Part shown: positions 1 through 6,979 of the stretch, one piece after another
How the letters are laid out: every line of letters begins with the position of its first letter
Position numbering within the stretch: the first letter of the stretch is position 1
Made by a program: the position numbers and the translations under genes
Notes under the pieces: generated by a model
Databases searched by the model: none
The model's input: only the letters and a program-made list of their open reading frames with translations
What the model was told of the DNA's origin: nothing
Source: Bdellovibrio bacteriovorus
GTDB taxonomy: Bacteria; Bdellovibrionota; Bdellovibrionia; Bdellovibrionales; Bdellovibrionaceae
NCBI RefSeq assembly: GCF_001592755.1
Contig: NZ_LUKF01000002.1
Span: forward strand, 66,332-121,367
Direction: 5' to 3'
Length of the DNA stretch: 55,036 nucleotides

Positions 1-318
1 CCTCTAAAGGCTTTCCCTCCCCTCCTCCACGACGTCTTGGTTCTTTAAGTCCGCTTTATTTTTTGTCTTTGAAAGCACATTCGTGTTTGGAAATGTTAGA
101 ATCACCAGTGAATTTTCAAAGGCAAAAAGCTCGATCTCGTAAAGTTCTGAAAGCTTTTCTGTTTGTGAAGTTTTTCAGAGGTTGGCACTTACGGATTTTA
201 ATAGTTCGGTGTGGGGATCTGGATGCTGTTTTGGTCTTGAAAATTGAATGATGTGAATGACTTTTTTTGTCGTTTGTTTCTTTGAGTTTTCTTTTCTTTA
301 TTTATCTTTGGAGGAACG
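1..318. other. Leader region without a recognisable gene
   Basis: I see no convincing gene here. A 62-codon open frame at 63-251 on the plus strand lacks a ribosome binding site and has no recognisable domain, so I leave it out. The last bases (310-315, GGAGGA-type) are the ribosome binding site of the following prpB gene. The promoter of prpB probably lies in the AT-rich stretch between about 225 and 300, but I cannot fix its boxes. The left edge may be the intergenic tail of a gene outside the window. Confidence 0.5.
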
Positions 319-1218
319 ATGTTATTTCCTGAAATTACTCCCGCTCAAAAACGTAAGAATTTTCGTGAGGCTTTGAAATCGGGGAAACTTTTGCAGTTTC
401 CCGGGTCTTGGTCGCCGCTTGTGAGTATGGCTATTGAGAAAGAAGGCTTTGATGGGGTTTATATCTCGGGGTCGGTTCTTTCTAATGATCTTGGGTATCC
501 TGACATTGGTTTGACTTCTTTGACTGAGGTGGCTCAGCGTGGGCGTCAGATTGCTCGTACGACAAAGCTTCCAACTATTATTGATATTGATACGGGCTTT
601 GGTGAGCCGATGAGTGCGACTCGCACAGTGCAAGAGATGATTGAGATGGGGCTTGCGGGTTGCCATATTGAAGATCAGATCAATCCGAAGCGTTGTGGTC
701 ACTTGGATGGTAAAGGTCTTGTGACTCGTGATGAAGCGACTCGCAAAGTGGCGGCAGCCGCTCGTGGTAAGAAGTTGGATGAAAACTTCCTTTTGATTGC
801 TCGTACGGATGCTCGTGCGGTGGAAGGCTTGGATAAAGCTATTGACCGCGCGAAGGCTTACATCGATGCCGGTGCGGATTGTATTTTCACTGAGGCTTTA
901 GAGACTGAAAAAGAATTTGAAACTTTCCGTAAGGCGGTTTCTGTTCCTCTTCTTGCGAACATGACGGAATTTGGTAAAGGTCGTTTGTACACTTATCAAG
1001 AGCTTTCAAACCTGGGTTACAATATCGTGATCTATCCTGTGACGACGTTCCGTCTTGCGATGGGTGCAACTGTGGCGGGTCTTAATGAAATCAAAGCTAA
1101 AGGAACTCAAGAAGGTCTTTTAGACAAAATGCAAACTCGCAAAGACTTGTATGCGCTATCCCGTTATGACGAATACAATTCTTTCGACACAAGCATCTTC
1201 AACTTCACGTTGAAATAG
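319..1218 (+). CDS. prpB: 2-methylisocitrate lyase (PrpB), isocitrate lyase/PEP mutase family
   Basis: A 299-residue cytosolic enzyme of the isocitrate lyase/PEP mutase superfamily, expected to cleave 2-methylisocitrate to pyruvate and succinate in propionate breakdown. The family's catalytic loop K-R-C-G-H is at residues 124-128, and the metal-binding D-I-D-T-G-F-G segment is at 89-95. Length equals the usual PrpB length (about 295). GGAGG lies just upstream of the ATG. It stands alone: no prpD or acnD is next to it, although a (methyl)citrate synthase is 7.4 kb downstream. Related lyases such as oxaloacetate hydrolase or carboxyvinyl-phosphonate mutase share the fold, so substrate is inferred from overall similarity. 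Confidence 0.88.
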   Translation: MLFPEITPAQKRKNFREALKSGKLLQFPGSWSPLVSMAIEKEGFDGVYISGSVLSNDLGYPDIGLTSLTEVAQRGRQIARTTKLPTIIDIDTGFGEPMSATRTVQEMIEMGLAGCHIEDQINPKRCGHLDGKGLVTRDEATRKVAAAARGKKLDENFLLIARTDARAVEGLDKAIDRAKAYIDAGADCIFTEALETEKEFETFRKAVSVPLLANMTEFGKGRLYTYQELSNLGYNIVIYPVTTFRLAMGATVAGLNEIKAKGTQEGLLDKMQTRKDLYALSRYDEYNSFDTSIFNFTLK

Positions 1219-1259
1219 GTACCTGCTTCCCTTTGTTCACAAAAGGAACAGGGTTCGAA

Positions 1260-1290
1260 GGGAAAAAGGCGTTGTCCTTTTTCCCTTTTT
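1260..1290 (+). terminator. Rho-independent terminator after prpB
   Basis: A perfect 10-bp stem GGGAAAAAGG / CCTTTTTCCC (1260-1269 with 1276-1285) with a 6-base loop is followed by a run of T. It sits 42 bases after the prpB stop codon and before the next gene's ribosome binding site, so the two genes are probably separate transcripts. Confidence 0.85.
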
Positions 1291-1349
1291 ATTTTCTCAC
1301 ACTGAAAAAAGCAGAAGTTCGTTCAGCATTTTTCTAACAGGAGTTTTTC

Positions 1350-1934
1350 ATGAAAAAAATCTGTGTGTTTTGCGGTTCTAGTTCGGGGGTTCGTCCTGAA
1401 TATTTAGAGATGGCGCGTGAGTTGGGAAAGACGTTTGCGATGAACGGCATCACTTTGGTTTATGGCGGTGCTAAGATCGGATTGATGGGGGCGATGGCGG
1501 ACTCTTGCCTTGCTCACGGTGGGAAGGTTATTGGCGTTATTCCTCAAGTGATTATGCAAAAAGAAGTGGCGCATACGGGGCTCACGGATTTGCAGGTTGT
1601 GGATTCTATGCACACTCGCAAGGCGCGCATGGCGGAGCTGGCTGATGCCTTTATTGCTTTGCCTGGTGGGTTTGGAACTTTTGAAGAGCTTTGTGAGATT
1701 GTCACTTGGGCGCAGTTGGGTCTTCACCAAAAGCCCATTGGGATTTTGGACGTCAATGAATTCTATAAACCTTTGAAGGAACTGATTGAGTCTGGAATGC
1801 GTGAAGGATTTATTCGCGATGAGTATAAAGACCTTGTCGTGTTCGCGCAGTCGCCAGAAGAGATTTTGAATAAGTTTGCGAACTATGTTCCCGCGCCGAC
1901 TCCCCAATGGCTTAAGTCGACGGCACAGACTTAA
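1350..1934 (+). CDS. LOG-family phosphoribohydrolase (cytokinin-activating enzyme family)
   Basis: A 194-residue protein of the LOG (Lonely Guy) family, Rossmann-fold enzymes that hydrolyse nucleoside 5'-monophosphates to a free base and ribose 5-phosphate. The two family signatures are present: P-G-G-F-G-T-F-E-E at residues 105-113 and M-H-x-R-K at 87-91. The N-terminus K-I-C-V-F-C-G-S-S-S-G is also typical. A ribosome binding site (CAGGAG) is placed correctly. Bacterial members often carry the name TIGR00730 or 'lysine decarboxylase', which is a historical misnomer. The real substrate in this organism cannot be read from sequence; nucleotide clean-up is more likely than hormone synthesis. 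Confidence 0.9.
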   Translation: MKKICVFCGSSSGVRPEYLEMARELGKTFAMNGITLVYGGAKIGLMGAMADSCLAHGGKVIGVIPQVIMQKEVAHTGLTDLQVVDSMHTRKARMAELADAFIALPGGFGTFEELCEIVTWAQLGLHQKPIGILDVNEFYKPLKELIESGMREGFIRDEYKDLVVFAQSPEEILNKFANYVPAPTPQWLKSTAQT

Positions 1935-1941
1935 AAAATAG

Positions 1942-1970
1942 AAAAGCCAGTGAGACCACTGGCTTTTTTT
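1942..1970. terminator. Bidirectional terminator between convergent genes
   Basis: AAAAGCCAGTG and CACTGGCTTTT form an 11-bp stem with a 4-base loop, flanked by A on the left and T on the right, so it can stop transcription from both the LOG gene and the convergent minus-strand gene. Confidence 0.88.
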
Positions 1971-1991
1971 CGTTTACGGAGTCTCAGAGCT

Positions 1992-2540
1992 TTAGCAGCC
2001 TGAACCTTCCATGTCGATTTGGTGAATCTTTCCGTTTTCAGTGTCGATGATTAATAATGACGAAAACGTCACTCCACATTGAACGGCGCCGATAGGAGCC
2101 ACACCATATTTAACTGATTTGATCGAGCGAAGAATGAATTCTGCACGATTTACTTTCAATATTTGCTCGGCAAATTTGATTTTATCCTCTTGAGTTTGTT
2201 CACCCTCTTCAAGTCTCAGCTCAAGTTGACCGCGGATATAGTCGGAAGCGCCACCCCAAGTCTCTGGTCCCCAAGTCATGCCGTCGGTTTCCCATGCGGA
2301 GCCATCCTCGGCCCAGTGCTCTTCGAACTCTTCAACGGACTCAACATAACCTGTTTGCAGTGCAAGCTCTAGAATCATGGCTTTGGGGTCTTTGTTCGGA
2401 GCCACTGTGTATGTTTGCGAGCCTTCAGCTACTTCTGCAAGTAAAGTCGCTGCATAATTGATGCGCTCTTCAATGCTTTTAGATTTTGCGTTCGCAGTAA
2501 AAGAAAAAGCAAGTGAGGCAATAAGAATTAATTTTTTCAT
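1992..2540 (-). CDS. Secreted hypothetical protein, 182 aa
   Basis: I do not recognise this protein. It begins with a clear Sec signal peptide (M-K-K-L-I-L-I-A-S-L then A-N-A at residues 17-19, a likely signal peptidase I site), followed by an acidic, mostly helical-looking body rich in Glu. Only two cysteines occur, at about residues 155 and 182 (the last residue), and could form a disulphide in the periplasm. The start is supported by AAAGGATGG 5 bases upstream. It is convergent with the LOG gene and in the same direction as the exporter gene upstream, but with its own spacing. Confidence 0.75.
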   Translation of the reverse strand: MKKLILIASLAFSFTANAKSKSIEERINYAATLLAEVAEGSQTYTVAPNKDPKAMILELALQTGYVESVEEFEEHWAEDGSAWETDGMTWGPETWGGASDYIRGQLELRLEEGEQTQEDKIKFAEQILKVNRAEFILRSIKSVKYGVAPIGAVQCGVTFSSLLIIDTENGKIHQIDMEGSGC

Positions 2541-2649
2541 CGGGCCATCCTTTAAAAAGTGATTTGGAATGGCCCGTGTATATGCCGAATTCAGGTGAAA
2601 ACAAAATCAATGCTTCACCTGAATATATTCATGAATTGAATAGTAATTA

Positions 2650-2985
2650 TTACTCAGCCCCAGAGGTCATTTTTAAACCAATGATGGACACAAGAAGCAA
2701 GACCAAGAAAAAGATCCTTGCGGGTGTCACAGCTTCTTTAAATAAGACGATACCTAAAATAGCCGCCCCTAAGGCGCCGATCCCGACCCACACTCCATAA
2801 GCGGTTCCGATAGGAAGGACGTTTGCAGCTTTGGCTAAAAGGAACATACTCCCCGCTAAAGTCAGCAGAGTAAAAACGCTAGGGCCTAATTTTGTAAAGC
2901 CGGCTGTGTATTTAAGACCGATCGACCAGCCCACTTCAAGAAGGCCTGCGACCAATAAAAGAATCCATGCTGTTGTGTTAGACAT
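2650..2985 (-). CDS. gdx: SMR-family guanidinium exporter (Gdx/SugE type)
   Basis: A 111-residue small multidrug resistance protein with four membrane helices. The first helix holds the essential Glu in L-L-E-V-G-W (about residue 17), and the P-I-G-T-A-Y-G-V-W-V-G-I-G segment matches the SugE/Gdx branch rather than EmrE. Gdx proteins exchange guanidinium for protons as dimers in the inner membrane. An upstream in-frame start would add 20 residues, but that extension lies over a guanidine-III riboswitch, so I place the start at the ATG at 2985, which has AGGAG 7 bases upstream. The riboswitch independently supports guanidinium as the substrate. Confidence 0.93.
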   Translation of the reverse strand: MSNTTAWILLLVAGLLEVGWSIGLKYTAGFTKLGPSVFTLLTLAGSMFLLAKAANVLPIGTAYGVWVGIGALGAAILGIVLFKEAVTPARIFFLVLLLVSIIGLKMTSGAE

Positions 2986-3011
2986 ACCAACACTCCTTTC
3001 GTTAGAAAAAA

Positions 3012-3053
3012 GCGTCGTCTTGTCTTGACCGGGTACGTCGCACATCGTCCGGG
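3012..3053 (-). promoter_or_regulatory. Guanidine-III riboswitch (ykkC-III) upstream of the SMR exporter
   Basis: Read on the minus strand, the segments CCCGGACGA, GTGCG, CGTACCCGGTCA, GACAAGACG and CGC occur in the order and spacing of the guanidine-III aptamer. The helix GCGACGT / ACGACGC forms with one A-A mismatch; the CCGG segments form the second pseudoknot helix. The aptamer ends with a T run about 13 bases before the AGGAG of the exporter gene. Guanidine-III riboswitches are known to switch on guanidinium exporters by freeing the ribosome binding site when guanidinium binds. Recognition is by eye from the known consensus; the fold was not computed. Confidence 0.92.
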
Positions 3054-3090
3054 TAAAGGTTCAAATGAAAATGAACCGAAATACAGCCTT

Positions 3091-3119
3091 ATTTAAATCG
3101 TTCTCAGCGAAAATGTCAA
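3091..3119 (-). promoter_or_regulatory. Sigma-70-like promoter for the riboswitch-exporter transcript
   Basis: On the minus strand a perfect -35 box TTGACA (3119-3114) is followed after 17 bases by TTAAAT (3096-3091), four of six matches to the -10 consensus. Transcription would start near 3084, giving a leader of roughly 100 bases that contains the whole riboswitch. An inverted repeat GGTTCA/TGAACC (3058-3077) lies between start and aptamer. Confidence 0.65.
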
Positions 3120-3150
3120 CTTTCCTGCCCCGACTTGGGACCCTGCTCTC

Positions 3151-3179
3151 TTGACGACAACGGGGACAGGGAATAGGTT
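3151..3179 (+). promoter_or_regulatory. Possible promoter giving a leaderless lplA mRNA
   Basis: TTGACG (3151-3156), a 17-base spacer and TAGGTT (3174-3179) resemble a weak sigma-70 promoter. The expected start point is at or one base before the lplA ATG at 3187. The -10 match is only partial (three of six), so this is tentative. Confidence 0.35.
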
Positions 3180-3186
3180 ACGCCCT

Positions 3187-4206
3187 ATGCAAAAACTCAA
3201 AGTTTTCCTGTCTGACAGTTTAAATCCTCATCTTAATCTTGCGACGGAAGAGTGGATCTTTCACAATTTGGATCCTTCTCAGCAAATTCTTTTCTTATGG
3301 CGCAATGAAGAGACTGTCGTCATCGGCCGCAACCAAAATCCTTGGACCGAGTGCAACCTTGCGCAAATGAAATCAGACAATGTTCATTTAGCGCGCAGGA
3401 CAACCGGTGGCGGCGCTGTCTTTCACGATTTAGGAAATACCAACTTCACTTTTCTTTCTCCGAAAGAATCTTATAAGCGTGAAAACAATGTGCAGATCAT
3501 TTTTGATGCTTTGAAAACTTTTGGCATTCAAGGAGAGGCTTCAGGTCGTAATGATTTACTGATCCCTTTCCATGATGGCCCCCGTAAGTTCAGCGGCAGC
3601 GCTTATCGCGAAAAGAAAGACCGTGCTTTCCATCATGGGACACTTCTTCTGCATACCGATCTAACTCGCCTTGGAAATTATCTGACTCCGAATCCAAAAA
3701 AATTGCAGGCCAAAGGCAAAGAATCCGTTCGCGCGCGCGTGGCAAACTTAAATGAAGTGGCGTCAGAAATCCGTCACGAACAGATTGTTGAAACCATGGT
3801 GGCTTCTTTTGAAAAATTCTATGGCGCCAAGGCCGAGATCGAGTCTTTGACGATGGCAAGCTTAAAAGAAATGCCGGAGCTTAAAACTCAGTACGACTCA
3901 TTAAGTTCTTGGGATTGGTTGTATGGAAATACTTTAGAGTTCAGTCACAAGATGGATGAGTATTTGTCTTTGGGCTTTTTTGATTTTCATTTCAAAGTCG
4001 AAGACGGCGTGATCAAGGAACTTCGTATTTTCACAGATTGTTTGTACCCGCAATTGATCGAAGACCTCACGAATGAACTTCGTGGGTCCCCTTACCGCGG
4101 CGACGTGATTAAACACGCGTTTGGAAAAATCCAAAGCAAGTACCCGGATCTTTCCGCGGGACTGACAGAGCTTGAACAATGGCTCTGCCGCCAAATCGAA
4201 ATTTAA
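3187..4206 (+). CDS. lplA: Lipoate-protein ligase A family protein
   Basis: A 339-residue ligase of the biotin/lipoate ligase superfamily, which activates free lipoate with ATP and attaches it to the lysine of E2 and GcvH lipoyl domains. The diagnostic R-R-T-T-G-G-G-A-V-F-H-D motif and the downstream N-D-L-L and K-F-S-G-S-A segments (lipoate and lysine contact positions in the family) are present, and the C-terminal accessory domain brings it to normal LplA length. I place the start at the ATG at 3187, where homology begins (M-Q-K-L-K-V-F); an upstream frame adds 12 unlikely residues. No ribosome binding site is seen, and a promoter ends just before the start, so the mRNA may be leaderless. 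Confidence 0.88.
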   Translation: MQKLKVFLSDSLNPHLNLATEEWIFHNLDPSQQILFLWRNEETVVIGRNQNPWTECNLAQMKSDNVHLARRTTGGGAVFHDLGNTNFTFLSPKESYKRENNVQIIFDALKTFGIQGEASGRNDLLIPFHDGPRKFSGSAYREKKDRAFHHGTLLLHTDLTRLGNYLTPNPKKLQAKGKESVRARVANLNEVASEIRHEQIVETMVASFEKFYGAKAEIESLTMASLKEMPELKTQYDSLSSWDWLYGNTLEFSHKMDEYLSLGFFDFHFKVEDGVIKELRIFTDCLYPQLIEDLTNELRGSPYRGDVIKHAFGKIQSKYPDLSAGLTELEQWLCRQIEI

Positions 4207-4207
4207 A

Positions 4208-4702
4208 TTATCTTACGCGTTTCAAGTTACGGCATTCGTATTGTTTGTAAGTGCGAGTGCCGTCAGCTTGGAATTCGTGATCGAAATAAAGGTTTGCAGC
4301 CAATACGCGACCCGTACCATCGCTAGCAATCTTCACTTCCGCTGAAGAAACTTTATCTAAGTTAAAGCTATAAGCATGAAAGCCATCTTTATATAGATAA
4401 GGCCCTTTCACAGAGGTCTTGTATTGCGCTTTACGAGCGTCACCTTTATTTACCGCTTCAGGAGCTTCTACCTCGATGCTTTTTACTTCGCCTTGGCCGT
4501 TAATATTTAAAGCCACTGCGCAAGCTCTTTCAGAGATCGCAAGCTTCTTACAGCCCAGATCTTTCGCAAAAAATCCACTGCCTGTATCCGCACACTGCTT
4601 GCGAGCCGCCAAAGTGCCGTGGAATACCAATGATTCGCCCGCTTGAGCTCCGATGGAGAACATCATTACGATCGCTTGTACCAGAAACGCTCTTTTCGTC
4701 AT
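4208..4702 (-). CDS. Secreted hypothetical protein, 164 aa
   Basis: Not recognised. A Sec signal peptide ends near A-Q-A (residues 18-20, before G-E-S). The mature part contains four cysteines (about 37, 51, 61 and 157) that could pair in the periplasm, and alternating polar and hydrophobic stretches suggesting beta structure. GGAGG upstream of the ATG supports the start. It is tail-to-tail with lplA, one base apart, with no terminator between. A copy of the 16-bp palindromic element described elsewhere in this report lies 45 bases upstream of its start. Confidence 0.72.
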   Translation of the reverse strand: MTKRAFLVQAIVMMFSIGAQAGESLVFHGTLAARKQCADTGSGFFAKDLGCKKLAISERACAVALNINGQGEVKSIEVEAPEAVNKGDARKAQYKTSVKGPYLYKDGFHAYSFNLDKVSSAEVKIASDGTGRVLAANLYFDHEFQADGTRTYKQYECRNLKRVR

Positions 4703-4746
4703 AAGAAAAACCTCCGTTAATATTCGTGAGGCTTAGGAGCAACATG

Positions 4747-4762
4747 TGTTCCATTATGAGAT
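4747..4762. promoter_or_regulatory. Copy 1 of a recurring 16-bp palindromic element
   Basis: TGTTCCATTATGAGAT lies between the divergent secreted-protein genes at 4702 (minus) and 4954 (plus), 45 bases upstream of the minus-strand start. It matches the consensus TGTYYYAWTWTGAGAC shared with five other intergenic regions in the window. Confidence 0.45.
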
Positions 4763-4953
4763 CAAAGACAACGAATCCTCGCCTTTATTCGAGTGCTCAT
4801 GCCTTTACCAGGTGACGATTTTGGGCGTCTTTTCGGCAGGTGTTCTTGAGCGCTAAGCAAATAAACGGGCTTTAAACTAGGCATACTCGTCGCTAATAAA
4901 CTTCCTGACTATTTAGACACCGGTTTTGCAACGTTTTAAAAAAGGGAGAACCC

Positions 4954-5517
4954 ATGTTCGCTAAGAAATCTATTTCTATTACAGCTGCGGCACTTTTACT
5001 CAGCCTGGGAAGCCAAGCCATGGCCGCCTCCATGGAGTGCACTGTCAGTCTGACTACGGCGACCGCTGGAGGATTGATGCCGATGGAACGCACTATCACT
5101 TTAAAAGCCAGCCCAGTTCGTCCCGAGTCAAAAATGGAGCTCAGTGAGTGTACGGACTCTGATATCTTGGGCATGAACATCATGCTCTGTGCAACAGAAG
5201 ATGGAGATGCCTTGGGTGTATTCCACGCCGAACTACTTATCAATAACGATGGTGGTGAGGAACTGGAGTTCACATCGGCGAAAGATATTTTCGCATATTC
5301 AAAAAAGCGTGCTGGCGCCTTGGTGTCGCTAGCCTCTGAAGGAACTTTGACTCCACAATTCATGAAGAAGATGGATGATGCGAATCTGACTTATCCAGAA
5401 TACAAAGGGGGCGATTCTTTGGCGATTGACGATGCCGTTTCTGCCGCCTTCAAAAAGGGCGTGCTGAACAAAAACGACATCGTTTCTTTGAGCATCGAAA
5501 GCTGCCGACTTAAATAG
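4954..5517 (+). CDS. Secreted hypothetical protein, 187 aa
   Basis: Not recognised. A good signal peptide (M-F-A-K-K-S then a hydrophobic run ending A-M-A at about residue 24) is followed by a mature domain of about 160 residues with four cysteines near 29, 51, 64 and 184. GGGAGA upstream supports the start. It is divergent from another small secreted protein (start 4702), with 251 bases between them, and its stop abuts the stop of the following minus-strand SDR gene with no gap. Confidence 0.72.
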   Translation: MFAKKSISITAAALLLSLGSQAMAASMECTVSLTTATAGGLMPMERTITLKASPVRPESKMELSECTDSDILGMNIMLCATEDGDALGVFHAELLINNDGGEELEFTSAKDIFAYSKKRAGALVSLASEGTLTPQFMKKMDDANLTYPEYKGGDSLAIDDAVSAAFKKGVLNKNDIVSLSIESCRLK

Positions 5518-6294
5518 CTATAAAGAAGGAGTTCTGCCGCCGTCGACAGGCAAGTTGATACCTGTGATGTAAGAGGCGGCGGGACTTGCTAAGAAGGCGA
5601 TGGCTTCGGCCATCTCTTTCGGTTCTCCGATTCTTCGCATAGGCACAGACCTCTTCCAATTTTCTTCAACTTGATCCAATGTCGTTTGCGATGACTTCGC
5701 CGACGCATCCATTAAAGATGTCAGACGATCCGTCAGAATATAACCCGGTAAAACATTGTTGACGGTGATTCCGAAAGGAGCGAGTTCTCCGGCTAAGGTT
5801 TTTGACCAACTGGCCATGGCTCCCCTGACCGTATTAGAAACTCCTAAATTTGGCAGAGGATTTTTTACTGATGTGGAAATGACATTTAAGATGCGCCCAT
5901 AGTGAGATTGCTTCATGGACGGAAGAAGTGTCTGAACCAACAAGTGCGCGGCATGCAAGTGCGATTTAAACGGAGCTTCGAATTCTTCGACGTTTGCGGC
6001 GTGAAGAGGACCCCCTTTAGGTCCTCCAGAATTATTAATAAGAATTTGCACTGATTCTTTTTGTAGCTGAGGTAAAAGTTTTTTTAAATTTTCGGTATCA
6101 CCCAGATCGACGGTAAAATACTTGTGACCACTTCCCGAAAGTTCGTTCATTAAAGATTTTAGTTTTTCTTCGGTGCGGGCTAAGGCGATGATCTTCGCGC
6201 CCCGTTCAGCAAATAAAAGGGCTGTGGCTTTCCCGATTCCTCCAGAGGCTCCACAAACGACTGCTGTTTTTCCATTAAGACTCCACGAATTCAT
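5518..6294 (-). CDS. SDR-family oxidoreductase, atypical (no YxxxK)
   Basis: A 258-residue short-chain dehydrogenase/reductase, close to the FabG-like branch. The nucleotide-binding motif G-A-S-G-G-I-G (residues 15-21) and the C-terminal dinucleotide/structural motifs L-A-G-E-L-A-P-F-G-I-T-V-N-N-V-L-P-G and P-V-D-G-G are clear. The catalytic Y-x-x-x-K is missing: the aligned segment reads S-N-T-V-R, so both Tyr and Lys are replaced. This pattern is known from a beta-ketoacyl reductase-like SDR subgroup (CDD describes one without a perfect catalytic tetrad), so the gene is unlikely to be simply broken, but its reaction is unknown. GGGGG about 6 bases upstream acts as ribosome binding site. Confidence 0.85.
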   Translation of the reverse strand: MNSWSLNGKTAVVCGASGGIGKATALLFAERGAKIIALARTEEKLKSLMNELSGSGHKYFTVDLGDTENLKKLLPQLQKESVQILINNSGGPKGGPLHAANVEEFEAPFKSHLHAAHLLVQTLLPSMKQSHYGRILNVISTSVKNPLPNLGVSNTVRGAMASWSKTLAGELAPFGITVNNVLPGYILTDRLTSLMDASAKSSQTTLDQVEENWKRSVPMRRIGEPKEMAEAIAFLASPAASYITGINLPVDGGRTPSL

Positions 6295-6318
6295 TCTTAG
6301 CCCCCGCGCTGGTTTGGA

Positions 6319-6978
6319 TCAAAAATTGGCTTTAAGCCATTCACTTATATCATCTCTCATTTCTGGAGTGATTTCATGACCCGCATTGTAAGTCTTAAAG
6401 TTAAATGCAAAACCGGCTTTTTTCAAAGTTTCCGCCGTGGCTTCAGCATGAAACAAAGGGAGCTTGTTATCGTGCACACCGTGCAGGAGCAAAACCTTCG
6501 GCGTCGATGTCACTGTGCCATCAGGCACCACACCTTGCGAAATCTCTTGCAACGTGCGTCCGCCGATTGCGACGATGCCGCGAACAAGCTCGGGCTCCGT
6601 AAATCCTAAGGACAGACTCATGATGGTCCCTTGGCTGAAACCTAAAAGAAGGACTTTGCGGGCATCAACGTCGGGATGAGATTTTAGATCTTTAATAAAT
6701 TCTTTGAGCAGGCGACGAGATTGTTCCGCTTCTTCGCGATTGTGAACGGGTCCCTCCGCAGTGAAGCGAACCTGGAACCACGCAAAACTTTCTGCACCGA
6801 TCACTAAAGGTGCGCGCAAACTAAAGACGGCGAAACGTGGATCGAGCGAAGAAGCAAACTCCGCCAGATCCTTTTCGTTCGAACCGACGCCATGCAGAGC
6901 GATGATGACGGGCGACTTACCCTGGCCTTTTTCTTTCGCCGGAATGTAAATCGCCTGCAGCTTGTTTTCTGTTTTCAT
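6319..6978 (-). CDS. Alpha/beta hydrolase, phospholipase/carboxylesterase family
   Basis: A serine esterase of the Abhydrolase_2 family (219 residues from the chosen start). It has the oxyanion segment L-H-G-V-G-S, the nucleophile elbow G-F-S-Q-G, an Asp in H-D-N-K-L-P and the catalytic His in N-A-G-H-E, all in order. I chose the ATG at 6978: it has AGGAT upstream and lies one base after the stop of the dioxygenase gene, typical of translational coupling. An alternative ATG at 7068 has an even better AGGAG and would add a 30-residue hydrophobic leader, but overlaps the upstream gene by 89 bases. Small-molecule ester substrate is inferred; it may act together with the dioxygenase. Confidence 0.85.
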   Translation of the reverse strand: MKTENKLQAIYIPAKEKGQGKSPVIIALHGVGSNEKDLAEFASSLDPRFAVFSLRAPLVIGAESFAWFQVRFTAEGPVHNREEAEQSRRLLKEFIKDLKSHPDVDARKVLLLGFSQGTIMSLSLGFTEPELVRGIVAIGGRTLQEISQGVVPDGTVTSTPKVLLLHGVHDNKLPLFHAEATAETLKKAGFAFNFKTYNAGHEITPEMRDDISEWLKANF

Positions 6979-6979
6979 A

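Noticed and set aside
63-251. A 62-codon plus-strand frame before prpB
   Set aside because: No ribosome binding site, no domain and an unusual basic composition; likely chance.
2986-3045. N-terminal extension of the SMR exporter
   Set aside because: It is read through the guanidine-III riboswitch and lacks a ribosome binding site; the ATG at 2985 has AGGAG.
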